Shown: piece by piece, positions 1 through 6,574 of the stretch
Layout of the letters: every line of letters begins with the position of its first letter
Position numbering within the stretch: the stretch's first letter is position 1
DNA from: Kouleothrix aurantiaca
GTDB taxonomy: Bacteria > Chloroflexota > Chloroflexia > Chloroflexales > Roseiflexaceae
DNA: 7,077 nt
NCBI GenBank assembly: GCA_001399705.1
Contig: LJCR01000108.1
Span: forward strand, 1-7,077
Direction of reading: 5' to 3'
Notes under the pieces: model-generated
What the model saw: the letters and a program-made list of their open reading frames with translations, nothing else
What the model was told of the DNA's origin: nothing
Database searches by the model: none
Position numbers and translations under genes: made by a program

Positions 1-289
1 GAGCTGTGGTGGAACGGGTAGGGTGGTAGTTGGTTGTGGTGAAGATGACGGGAATATTGGCTGTCTCGGGGTCGTTTGAGAGTGGTGCTAAGAGCAATGG
101 CTCTGCGAGAGTGTGAAGCGAAGGATGTTCCATAATGATGACACCGGGCCGGTGCTGGCGAACCAGTGCGCAGAGTTCGGCAAAGGTATGGCACGCGAGC
201 ACTGCATACCCTTCAAAAACCAGTGCTTCCTCGATCATCAAAAGACTGGCCGTATCGGAATCGAACACGATGATAGAAGGGCGTTTCAT
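1..289 (-). CDS. Response-regulator receiver-domain protein, partial (C-terminus beyond window edge), Glu at the acceptor site
   Basis: The minus-strand frame opens with ATG at 289 and stays open to the window edge, giving 96 residues that begin MKRPSIIVFDSD. The pattern fits a CheY-like receiver: beta-1 IIVFDSD with acidic-pocket residues D10 and D12, a first helix (about 13-26), beta-2 YAVLACHT, a second helix, beta-3 VIIMEH, and beta-4 IPVIFTTT with the conserved Thr/Ser near T84. The beta-5 Lys would lie outside the window. The residue at the phospho-acceptor position is E54 (codon 128-130), not Asp. A Glu there can mimic the phosphorylated state or mark a receiver that no longer takes phosphate. 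A weak GGTGA ribosome-binding site precedes the ATG by 6 nt. The gene follows the hybrid kinase on the same strand after a 129-bp gap, so it may belong to the same signalling set. Whether an output domain follows the receiver cannot be seen. The receiver fold is fairly certain; its partner is not. Confidence 0.8.
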   Translation of the reverse strand, partial: MKRPSIIVFDSDTASLLMIEEALVFEGYAVLACHTFAELCALVRQHRPGVIIMEHPSLHTLAEPLLLAPLSNDPETANIPVIFTTTNYHPTRSTTA

Positions 290-334
290 AGTGTTTCACC
301 GGCGTACAAGGCTAGCGTACAGTATTTGGTATCG

Positions 335-357
335 TGCACGCGAATGCGTCGCGTGCA
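335..357. repeat. Perfect 9-bp inverted repeat between hybrid kinase and receiver gene
   Basis: The arms TGCACGCGA (335-343) and TCGCGTGCA (349-357) are perfectly complementary around a 5-nt centre, ATGCG. As RNA this is a stable GC-rich hairpin. It lies in the 129-bp gap after the hybrid-kinase stop and about 45 bp before the receiver start. No T-run follows it on either strand, so it is not a textbook intrinsic terminator. An operator dyad, an mRNA-processing or stability hairpin, or a terminator lacking a U-tract are all possible. Confidence 0.6.
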
Positions 358-418
358 TCGGCAAGTAACGGCAGATGTGAAGATAGCCGGAACAAACAGA
401 AAACGCTGGCACGAACTC

Positions 419-3112
419 CTATGATTGCAGCGCCTGCGACATCACCGCGCAGAGCTGCTCGAAGCGGAAGGGCTTCTGGATAAAGCCAGACAGCCCTTTG
501 CCCACGAACTGGCTCATGGCCGTCTGCTCGCTGTGGCCGCTCATCAGGATCACCGGCACGTCTGCGCGGATGCGCCGCAGATCGCGGAGCGTCGCTTTGC
601 CATCCATGTGCGGCATGGTCAGGTCGAGCAGCACGCAGCGAAACTGTGCGGGGGTGCCACGAAAAAGCTTCAGCGCCTCGCGCCCATTGGCGGCTTCCTG
701 CACGGCAAAGCCCATGCGCTCCACCATCTGCCGCATCAGCCCGCGCACGCTTTCTTCATCGTCGATCAGCAGCACCGTGCCGTGCCCGCGCAACTCGGCC
801 TCGCTGGCCTTGGGCGAAGTCGGAAGATTCTCTGCGGATGCAACCGCCGGAAAGAGCAGGCTAAAGGTGGTGCCGGCGCCCGGCTCGCTATACACCTTGA
901 TCGCACCCCGGTGGCTGCGCACAATGCCGAGCAGGGCCGCCAGCCCAAGGCCGCGCCCGGTGAACTTGGTGGTAAAGAAAGGCTCGAAGATCCGAGCGCG
1001 CGTCGCCGCCGACATGCCTGCGCCGTTATCGGAAACGGACAGGCTGACATACAAGCCCTCGGGCAGATCTTCGTCGAGGTAGGTGTCGGTGAGGTAGGCA
1101 TGATCGCAGTACAGCACGCCGGTGCTTACCCGAATGGTGCCGCTGCGATTGCCGATTGCTTCGGATGCGTTAATCACCAGGTTCATCACCACCTGGCGGA
1201 GCTGCGTGGCGTCGGCGACAATGCTGGGCAGGCTGGGCGGAAGATCATACTGCAGCACACAGATCTTGGAGATCGAGATCTCAAGCAGCCGGGTGATATC
1301 GGCCACGAGCTGCGAAAGATCGAGCGGCTCGATGTTCACATGGCCTTTGCCGGCGTAGGCCAGCATCTGGGCGGTGAGCTCGGCGGCGCGGCGCGCGCCC
1401 TGGATGGCGTTGTTGAGCAGCGGCTCGGCCAGCGACTGGGGCGGCAGCTCGAGCAGGGCCAGGTCGGTGTAGCCCATGATGCTGGCCAGCAGGTTGTTGA
1501 AATCGTGGGCAATGCCGCCGGCCAGCACGCCCAGGCTTTCGAGCTTTTGCGTTTGCTGAAGCTTGGCATCGAGCTGGCGCTGCGCTGTCGTGGCCTGCTT
1601 GTGTGCCGTAATATCCTGCATGATCTTAATATAGTGCGGCTGGTCGCCAATGCTCAGCAGGTCGGCGTTGATCAGAAAGCTGCAGTGCTCGCCCGAATCG
1701 GTCAGCAGGCTTGCTTCGATGTTGCGCGCGTGGCCGTGCGAATGCAGCGCGGCGAGGATCTGCTGGTGGAGCTCTGGGCCGGCGGAAATGCCAAGCTCGC
1801 GCAGGGTTTTGCCGCGCGCTTGCGCCGTTGTGTGGCCAAATGTTTGCGCGAATGCCTGGTTTACTGCGACAATGCGCCCATCGGCAAGCGTGCTCAGGCA
1901 GGCGGCCACCGGCGTAAGGTCGAACAGGGAATCAAATTTCTCGTTGCTGTCGTGCAGTGCGGCTTCGGCCTGCTTCTGCAGCGTGGTATCCACCGTTACC
2001 GTCACAACCGCATCCTGCGAGGCCAGCGGCATCGCGCTCACATTCGTCCAGACCACCGTGCCATCTTCTTTTTCAACCCCGATCTCCACCGATTTGATCG
2101 GGCGCTGCTCTTTGAGCGCGCGCTGGCTTGGGAACTCTTCAGGAGGCATGGGGGTTTTGTCGGGGCGGAAGTAGCGGCGCTTGGCGTGCTCGCCCTGGAT
2201 CAGTTGCTGGCGCGACAGGCCAAGGATGCGCGCAAGCGAGGTGTTGAGCTCGACCACGCTGCTCTGCTCGTTGACCACCGAAATGCCCACCGGCAGCAGC
2301 GCAAAGAGCTTGCGCCAGTTTTCTTCCTGGTCGCGCAGCTCGGTTTCGGCGCGCTTGCGCTCGGTGATGTCGATAATTGTCGCCCGGACGAACGTTTCGT
2401 CGGGCGTGCTGATCGGCACCAGGCCGACTTCGACCGGGAACTCGCTGCCGTCTTTGCGGCGCGCGCGCAGGTCGCGGCCCACGCCCACGTCGCGTATGTA
2501 CGGCTCGCGGGCGAATTTGGCGCGGTGGGCGGTGTGGCGCTCCGACGGTATTTCCGGCACAAGCTGCTCGACGTTTGCGCCAAACAGCTCGCCCGGCGCA
2601 TAGCCGAAATACTGCTCGGCCTGCGCGTTGAGCAGCACAATCTCGCCGGCGTGGTTGACCATGATGATCGCGTTGGGCGCTTCTTCGACGGCCAGGCGAA
2701 AGCGCTCTTCCGCCAGGCTGTGCTCGCTGATCGGCAGGCTCGCCACAAAAATGCCTTCGGCGGCTGGCTGCACATGAAAGGTGTAGAGCTCGCTGCTGCC
2801 GGGTGGGAAGGGGGCTTCAAACACCTGCGCGCGGCGCTGCTCCATGCACTGGCGGTAGCGCGCAAAAAGCTCGGATGGCTCGATGCCGGGGTGCGCGTCG
2901 TGGAGCGTGCGCCCGACGAGATCGCCGCGCGCGATCTGCGCTGCCTGCGCGGCGGCTTCGTTGGCGTAGAGGTACTCCCAGTCGAAGCTGATCAGCGCGC
3001 AGCCTTCGATCAGGTGCTCCCACGCCTCGGCAAGATGCAGGACTGGGCTGGGGTTGGGGCGACTGCCTTGGGAGGATTGTATTTGTGAAGACCCAAATGC
3101 ATTTGACTCCAT
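419..3112 (-). CDS. Multi-PAS hybrid sensor histidine kinase with C-terminal receiver
   Basis: An 897-aa cytoplasmic hybrid kinase, expected to autophosphorylate on His and pass the phosphate to its own receiver. Four PAS-type domains come first: about 22-137 (divergent), 138-258, 264-382 and 392-507, most ending in DIT-type linkers such as DITERKR and DITAHKQ. The HisKA dimerisation helix follows (about 520-590), with H536 in GGIAHDFNN. HATPase_c (about 635-757) has N-box N648 in NLVINA, the G1 box DNGAGM (695-700), an F-box FEPFFTTK and the G2 box GRGLGLA (719-725). The receiver (about 778-895) has D784/D785, acceptor D830 in LLDLTMP, S858 and K880 before Pro; all key residues are present. 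There is no signal peptide or membrane segment. ATG at 3112 is preferred because GAGGG lies 8 nt upstream; an in-frame TTG at 3127 would add five residues. The gene follows a NarL-type regulator and precedes an atypical receiver. The ligands of the PAS domains cannot be told from sequence, and no LOV-type flavin-cysteine motif was seen. Confidence 0.95.
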   Translation of the reverse strand: MESNAFGSSQIQSSQGSRPNPSPVLHLAEAWEHLIEGCALISFDWEYLYANEAAAQAAQIARGDLVGRTLHDAHPGIEPSELFARYRQCMEQRRAQVFEAPFPPGSSELYTFHVQPAAEGIFVASLPISEHSLAEERFRLAVEEAPNAIIMVNHAGEIVLLNAQAEQYFGYAPGELFGANVEQLVPEIPSERHTAHRAKFAREPYIRDVGVGRDLRARRKDGSEFPVEVGLVPISTPDETFVRATIIDITERKRAETELRDQEENWRKLFALLPVGISVVNEQSSVVELNTSLARILGLSRQQLIQGEHAKRRYFRPDKTPMPPEEFPSQRALKEQRPIKSVEIGVEKEDGTVVWTNVSAMPLASQDAVVTVTVDTTLQKQAEAALHDSNEKFDSLFDLTPVAACLSTLADGRIVAVNQAFAQTFGHTTAQARGKTLRELGISAGPELHQQILAALHSHGHARNIEASLLTDSGEHCSFLINADLLSIGDQPHYIKIMQDITAHKQATTAQRQLDAKLQQTQKLESLGVLAGGIAHDFNNLLASIMGYTDLALLELPPQSLAEPLLNNAIQGARRAAELTAQMLAYAGKGHVNIEPLDLSQLVADITRLLEISISKICVLQYDLPPSLPSIVADATQLRQVVMNLVINASEAIGNRSGTIRVSTGVLYCDHAYLTDTYLDEDLPEGLYVSLSVSDNGAGMSAATRARIFEPFFTTKFTGRGLGLAALLGIVRSHRGAIKVYSEPGAGTTFSLLFPAVASAENLPTSPKASEAELRGHGTVLLIDDEESVRGLMRQMVERMGFAVQEAANGREALKLFRGTPAQFRCVLLDLTMPHMDGKATLRDLRRIRADVPVILMSGHSEQTAMSQFVGKGLSGFIQKPFRFEQLCAVMSQALQS

Positions 3113-3120
3113 ACGGAATA

Positions 3121-3138
3121 CCCTCAAACTTCTACCTC
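3121..3138 (-). promoter_or_regulatory. Two tandem ribosome-binding sites that decide the hybrid-kinase start
   Basis: Read on the minus strand, GAGGG (3121-3125) lies 8 nt before ATG at 3112. A second GAGG (3135-3138) lies 7 nt before an in-frame TTG at 3127. Both spacings are acceptable, and the downstream GAGGG overlaps the TTG codon. The ATG is chosen because it is the stronger start codon and pairs with the longer purine run. The choice changes only five N-terminal residues, outside any domain. Confidence 0.55.
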
Positions 3139-3173
3139 GTTTTTAGGGTATCACACGGGCTTGCGAATTGAGA

Positions 3174-3189
3174 ACCGTAGGACTACGGT
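3174..3189. promoter_or_regulatory. 16-bp dyad (7-2-7 inverted repeat), candidate operator upstream of the hybrid kinase
   Basis: ACCGTAG (3174-3180) and CTACGGT (3183-3189) are exact reverse complements separated by two bases, GA. The dyad lies in the 144-bp gap between the NarL-type regulator's stop and the hybrid kinase's start, about 60 bp upstream of that start. NarL-family regulators are known to bind paired heptamers, including 7-2-7 inverted arrangements, so this could be the site through which the adjacent regulator controls the hybrid kinase; that is inference. No T-run follows, which argues against a terminator. Confidence 0.4.
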
Positions 3190-3201
3190 ATTTGCGGGCA
3201 G

Positions 3202-3214
3202 TGCCTCCGAGGCA
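3202..3214. repeat. Short perfect inverted repeat TGCCTC/GAGGCA
   Basis: TGCCTC (3202-3207) and GAGGCA (3209-3214) flank a single base. The repeat lies about 45 bp after the regulator's stop codon, just regulator-side of the 3174-3189 dyad. It could be part of a regulator mRNA 3' hairpin or a second protein site. At 6 bp per arm in GC-rich DNA, chance is a real alternative. Confidence 0.3.
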
Positions 3215-3256
3215 GGGTAGAAGCGCTGACGGGCTGAGCGCGCTGACGTGGCGCGA

Positions 3257-3904
3257 CTAGCTTACCAGGCCACGGCGCAGCGCATAGTAGACAATGTCGA
3301 CCTGGGTTTTCAGGTTGAGCTTTTTCAGCATGTTGGCGCGGTGCATCTCGACGGTGCGGATGCTCAGCGAAAGCTGTTTGGCAATATCGGCGTTCTTCAG
3401 GCCCTGCGCGGCCAGATGCAACACCTGGCGCTCGCGCTCGGTGAGGCTGTCGTAGATATCTGCCGCGGGCGGCTCGGCGGCGCGGCGCGCGTAGTCGTTC
3501 ACGCTGCGCTGGTTGAGCGGCGGGCTGAGGTATGTTCCGCCCAGCAGCACGGTGCGAATGGCGGCGATCAGATCAGCAGCCGTAGACTGTTTGAGGACAT
3601 ACGCCGACGCGCCGGCCTGCAGCGCCTCGGCTATATAGGCTTCGTTGGTGTACATCGAGAGCGCGACGATTTTGCTCTGTGCGTTGTGGTTCCGTGCCAG
3701 GCGCGCTACGTCGAGGCCGTTCAGGTGAGGCATCACCACATCCATCACGAACCCATCGACGTCGGGGCGCAGCGCGGCCTCGGCGGCCGCGCGCCCTTCA
3801 CTCGCTTCGCCCACAACCTCGAAATCGGCTTCCTGCTCGAGCAGCAGGCGCAGCCCTTCGCGCACCAGGTGGTGATCTTCCGCAAGAAAAATGCGCGTTT
3901 TCAT
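3257..3904 (-). CDS. NarL/FixJ-family response regulator (receiver plus LuxR-type HTH)
   Basis: A 215-aa cytoplasmic two-component transcription factor. The receiver (about 1-120) has acidic-pocket E9/D10 in AEDHH, phospho-acceptor D55 in FVMDVVMP, S83 in VALSMYT and K105 in YVLKQ. A linker of about 30 residues leads to the GerE/LuxR-type helix-turn-helix (about 152-212), containing LTERERQVLHLAAQG and a recognition helix around SIRTVEMHRANMLKKL. All residues needed for phosphorylation are present. The frame stays open upstream to 4114, but that extension overlaps the 3' end of the kinase gene and has no domain. ATG at 3904 is preceded by GAGG with 8-nt spacing and puts the receiver at the usual N-terminus. 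The gene starts 124 bp after the stop of a HisKA_3-type kinase, the normal partner class for this family, so the two probably form a pair. Target genes are unknown. Confidence 0.96.
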   Translation of the reverse strand: MKTRIFLAEDHHLVREGLRLLLEQEADFEVVGEASEGRAAAEAALRPDVDGFVMDVVMPHLNGLDVARLARNHNAQSKIVALSMYTNEAYIAEALQAGASAYVLKQSTAADLIAAIRTVLLGGTYLSPPLNQRSVNDYARRAAEPPAADIYDSLTERERQVLHLAAQGLKNADIAKQLSLSIRTVEMHRANMLKKLNLKTQVDIVYYALRRGLVS

Positions 3905-3963
3905 AGTTCTGGCCTCATGCGTTCTCTTACTAAATCCGCAAGAATACTGGCACAGTGCGGGGG

Positions 3964-3990
3964 TTCGGGGGCGGCTTCGCCGCGCCCGAA
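3964..3990. repeat. Strong 12-bp imperfect hairpin between kinase and regulator genes
   Basis: The arms 3964-3975 (TTCGGGGGCGGC) and 3979-3990 (GCCGCGCCCGAA) pair over 12 positions with one mismatch and a 3-nt loop. On the minus strand, which is the transcribed direction here, the loop is GAA closed by C-G. On the plus strand the hairpin is followed by TGTTCTTTTT (3991-4000), which looks like an intrinsic terminator, but no plus-strand gene lies upstream. On the minus strand it could be a U-tract-less or partial terminator, or an mRNA-stability element that sets the kinase-to-regulator ratio. Confidence 0.6.
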
Positions 3991-3996
3991 TGTTCT

Positions 3997-4019
3997 TTTT
4001 CTGGTGCTGCACCAGAAAA
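3997..4019. repeat. Perfect 11-bp inverted repeat just after the kinase stop codon
   Basis: TTTTCTGGTGC (3997-4007) and GCACCAGAAAA (4009-4019) are exact reverse complements around a single base at 4008. The repeat begins about 10 nt downstream of the minus-strand kinase stop and directly adjoins the GC-rich hairpin at 3964-3990. In the minus-strand transcript the arm is followed by an A-rich run rather than U's, so it is not a classical terminator for the kinase. Transcript-end protection, attenuation or a protein-binding dyad are all possible. Confidence 0.6.
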
Positions 4020-4028
4020 CAAAAAGGA

Positions 4029-6311
4029 TCAAGCGGAGCTGCTATCAGTGCGTGGGATGCGAACAAAAATGCTGGTGCCACTGCCCGGGGCAGTGTGAAT
4101 CGTGAGCTTGCCATTCAGCAAATTCACCCGCTCGATCATGCCAAGCAAGCCGCTGGTGTGGCGGGCGCGCACGACCTCGAAATCAAAGCCTGCGCCCATG
4201 TCCTGAATCGCAAGATCGAGGCTGGTGGGCGTGGCGCTCAGGCGCATGCTGGCGTGCTGTGTTGCTGCATGGCGCGAAATGTTCGTCAGTGCTTCCTGGG
4301 CCAGCCGGTAGATCGCCGTCTCAATGGTGGGGGCGAAGCGCTGGTTGTGCACGCCGCTATGGGCAAAATCGATCTGCAGCGCGGTTTGCTCGCTGATGGA
4401 CTGGGTAAGCCAGAGTAGCGCGGGCAGCAGGCCCATGTCGTCGAGCATAGGCGGGCGCAGATCGAGCGAAAGGCGGCTGGTGCGCGCCAGCAGGTCGTTT
4501 GCAACATCCAGCATTTGCAGCAGCCTGGGGCGCGCTTCTTCGGGCGGCAGGCCGAGGGCGAACTCAAGCAGGAGCTTGAGGCCCGTAAGACTCTGGCCGA
4601 TCTGGTCGTGCAGCTCGCGCCCGATCGCGCGGCGCTCGACTTCCTGCGTTTCGATCAGCTGGCGCGACAGGGCCTGAAGCTGCGCGTGCGATTGTTCCAG
4701 CTCGCGCTGCACCTCTTTCTGTTCGGTCACATCGATGGCGATACCAATCTTCTGCTTGAGCGTGCCATCGGGCTTGCGCAGAAACGGGCTTTCGTAGTTG
4801 CGCAGCACGCGCCAGCTGCCGTCGTGGTGCCTGGCCCGGCTTTCGCTCTCAAGCACTTCCGCATCACCCGCGGCCAGAATTCTCTCCTGAAAGGCAAGCA
4901 CTTCGTCCAGGTCTTCCGGGTGCAGCATCTGCGCAAACAGGGTGTCGCCCATGTCGCGAACCTGCTCAGAAGTATAGCCCAGCACGCGCGTGAGGCCGCC
5001 ATTGATAAAGACATTGCTCCGGGTTTCCATGTCGTATACGTACATGATGGCCGGAGTGGTTTTCAGCACCGACTGAATAAAGTGCTCGCGCTCGCGCAAG
5101 AGCTGCTCGATGCGCTTGCGTTCGCTGATATCGACGATCTGGCCGATCAGGTACTGTTCGTGGTTGATCTCAACAATTTGCGAGGATACCAGCACGTCGA
5201 TCAGCCGCCCGGATTTCTGGCGATTCTGCGTTTCGAAATTCGAAACGAAGCCGTCGGTCTGCAGTTGCGTAATAAAGCGCTGGCGCACCGCTGCGTCGGG
5301 CCACATGCCAAGCTCTTGCGAGCTGTGGCCCACGATTTCCTCGCGTGTATAGCCAAACAGATCGAGCATGGCCGCATTGATGTCGATGTACTGATTGTCG
5401 CGCAGGCGCAGCACGCCCATGGGGATTGGTCCTTTTTCAAAGATGGTGGCGAAGCGCTGCTCGCTTTCGCGCAGCTCGGCGGTGCGCTCGGCCACGCGCT
5501 GTTCGAGCAGCGCCTCAGCGCGCTTTTGCTCGGTGATGTCGAGAACGCTCGAAATCAGGCAGCGCTGGCCTTGCCATTCAAGCGGCTTGACCGAACTCAG
5601 GATCGAACGTACCTCGCCGGAACGAATACGCATCTCGACCGATATCCACGAGGCAAAATCATCGCGCTGCAACTGCTGCAACACCTGCTCGCGCTGCATG
5701 GGCGAAAGGGTCATGTGCAGATCCTGGGCTGTTTTGCCGATCAGCTCTTCCCGCGAATAGCCAACCATCGCGCAGTAGGCTTCGTTGATGTCGAGAATTT
5801 TCCCGGTTGCGTAGTGTGTGATGGCTTGCGGTGCCGGGCTGGCGTGAAACAGCGTGCGGAAGCGCTCCTCGCTGGCGCGCAGCTGCTCGTCGGCGCGTTT
5901 ACGCTCACTGGCATCTTCGATGACAAAGCTGAACTGGGGGTTGCCCGTTTCGCCCGCGCCGATATACGTGACGGTGGCCGCAAGCCACTGCGCATGGCCC
6001 GGGCGCGGATCGGGGAACTCGGCGCGAACGGGCAAGCCGGTGCGCTGCGCGCGCAGGTAGTGCTCGGTTCGCAGCTGCTCGAACTCTGCCGAGCCGCTTA
6101 ACTCGGCGGCCGATCTGCCTGCTAGCTGGCCAGGCGCTCGCCCAAGAAACTGCGCCAGATACTGGTTGCCAGAGACAAGCACGATTTTCCCGGCGCGGAA
6201 TTCGGCCACGCCCATTATGAAGGGCACATTGTTGTAGAAACGTTGCAGGAGGCTCTCGTTCAGGCCGGCATCCGAGGCCGGCAGATCGGGTGCGCGCGGC
6301 TGTTCGTCCAT
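4029..6311 (-). CDS. Multi-PAS sensor histidine kinase, NarL/HisKA_3 class
   Basis: A 760-aa soluble sensor kinase with four PAS-type domains: about 18-137 (divergent), 149-265, 285-400 and 410-530. They are joined by charged, coiled-coil-like linkers such as SERKRADEQLRASEERF and TEQKRAEALLEQRVAERTAE. The HisKA_3 helix follows, with the phospho-accepting H568 in RELHDQIGQSLTGLK, then a short HATPase_c (about 660-752) with N677 in EALTNISRHA, the G1 box IQDMGAGFD and the G2-like GLLGMIERV. In the G1 box the usual Asn (DNGxGF) is Met (M705). No membrane segment or signal peptide is seen, so the stimulus is probably cytoplasmic. The frame is open up to 6539, but the added residues are Arg/Pro-rich and carry no domain. 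ATG at 6311 is chosen because the first PAS-like region begins shortly after it and a weak AGG lies 6 nt upstream. The gene heads the minus-strand cluster and is followed by a NarL-type regulator, its likely partner. The sensed signal cannot be inferred. Confidence 0.93.
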   Translation of the reverse strand: MDEQPRAPDLPASDAGLNESLLQRFYNNVPFIMGVAEFRAGKIVLVSGNQYLAQFLGRAPGQLAGRSAAELSGSAEFEQLRTEHYLRAQRTGLPVRAEFPDPRPGHAQWLAATVTYIGAGETGNPQFSFVIEDASERKRADEQLRASEERFRTLFHASPAPQAITHYATGKILDINEAYCAMVGYSREELIGKTAQDLHMTLSPMQREQVLQQLQRDDFASWISVEMRIRSGEVRSILSSVKPLEWQGQRCLISSVLDITEQKRAEALLEQRVAERTAELRESEQRFATIFEKGPIPMGVLRLRDNQYIDINAAMLDLFGYTREEIVGHSSQELGMWPDAAVRQRFITQLQTDGFVSNFETQNRQKSGRLIDVLVSSQIVEINHEQYLIGQIVDISERKRIEQLLREREHFIQSVLKTTPAIMYVYDMETRSNVFINGGLTRVLGYTSEQVRDMGDTLFAQMLHPEDLDEVLAFQERILAAGDAEVLESESRARHHDGSWRVLRNYESPFLRKPDGTLKQKIGIAIDVTEQKEVQRELEQSHAQLQALSRQLIETQEVERRAIGRELHDQIGQSLTGLKLLLEFALGLPPEEARPRLLQMLDVANDLLARTSRLSLDLRPPMLDDMGLLPALLWLTQSISEQTALQIDFAHSGVHNQRFAPTIETAIYRLAQEALTNISRHAATQHASMRLSATPTSLDLAIQDMGAGFDFEVVRARHTSGLLGMIERVNLLNGKLTIHTAPGSGTSIFVRIPRTDSSSA

Positions 6312-6348
6312 GGCACGCCTGCCTTTGCTTGCGCCCACGCGGCGCTCT

Positions 6349-6381
6349 GCCGCAGGGGCAAACGCACGTATCGCCTGCGGC
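6349..6381. repeat. 8-bp inverted repeat upstream of the kinase start
   Basis: GCCGCAGG (6349-6356) and CCTGCGGC (6374-6381) are exact reverse complements separated by 17 nt. They lie about 40-70 bp upstream of the chosen kinase start, so they could form a 5' leader hairpin or an operator. The long loop and GC-rich background make this weak evidence. No convincing -35/-10 pair was identified in the 6312-6574 gap on either strand. Confidence 0.3.
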
Positions 6382-6393
6382 GATCGAGGTTTT

Positions 6394-6419
6394 GGAGGAT
6401 TGTGATGGCAATATTGTAG
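6394..6419 (+). other. Consensus Shine-Dalgarno with a four-codon ORF (MAIL-stop)
   Basis: GGAGG (6394-6398) is followed after 6 nt by ATG (6405), reading ATG GCA ATA TTG TAG. It is the best ribosome-binding site on the plus strand of this gap, yet the frame closes after four codons. It could be a leader mini-ORF, the relic of a start site for the broken ATPase gene downstream, or chance. Confidence 0.25.
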
Positions 6420-6574
6420 ATCGTTTTGCGGAATCTGTGGCGGGCGGCCGGGCCGCATTCGGCTTTGGCCTTTGGCACCCCCGGCGAAGCTGTTCACGAG
6501 CGCCAAATCAACCAGGCGCGCGCGAATGCAGCGTTTCACTGCCGGCTTTCTGCCGGGAATCAGCGCTGGCTGGG

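Noticed and set aside
113..424. 103-codon plus-strand frame at the left end
   Set aside because: It overlaps the minus-strand receiver gene, which has a coherent receiver fold. The plus-strand product has no recognisable motif and runs through the gap hairpin.
425..3088. 887-codon open frame on the plus strand opposite the hybrid kinase
   Set aside because: It is the antisense shadow of a GC-rich gene with strong codon bias. The translation shows no domain pattern, while the minus strand has a full set of PAS, HisKA, HATPase and receiver motifs.
3223..3248. Direct repeat GCGCTGACG (3223-3231 and 3240-3248) beside the regulator's stop
   Set aside because: Two short GC-rich copies 17 bp apart are not enough to claim a regulatory array or mobile-element site.
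3964..4000. Intrinsic terminator on the plus strand
   Set aside because: The stem followed by TGTTCTTTTT has the right shape, but no plus-strand gene ends here. It is recorded as a hairpin rather than a terminator.
3248..4105. 285-codon plus-strand frame opposite the NarL-type regulator
   Set aside because: It covers the regulator, whose receiver and HTH motifs are clear on the minus strand; the plus-strand translation shows none.
3905..4114. 70-residue N-terminal extension of the NarL-type regulator
   Set aside because: It would overlap the kinase 3' end and cross both hairpins. The internal ATG at 3904 has a well-spaced GAGG and gives a receiver of normal length.
4515..6101. 528-codon open frame on the plus strand opposite the first kinase
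   Set aside because: Antisense shadow in the same frame relation as the one above; low-complexity Leu/Ala/Arg-rich translation without recognisable motifs.
6312..6539. 76-residue N-terminal extension of the first kinase
   Set aside because: Arg/Pro/Ala-rich with no domain or signal peptide; it would fill most of the gap before the divergent ATPase fragment. ATG at 6311 lies close to the first PAS-like region.
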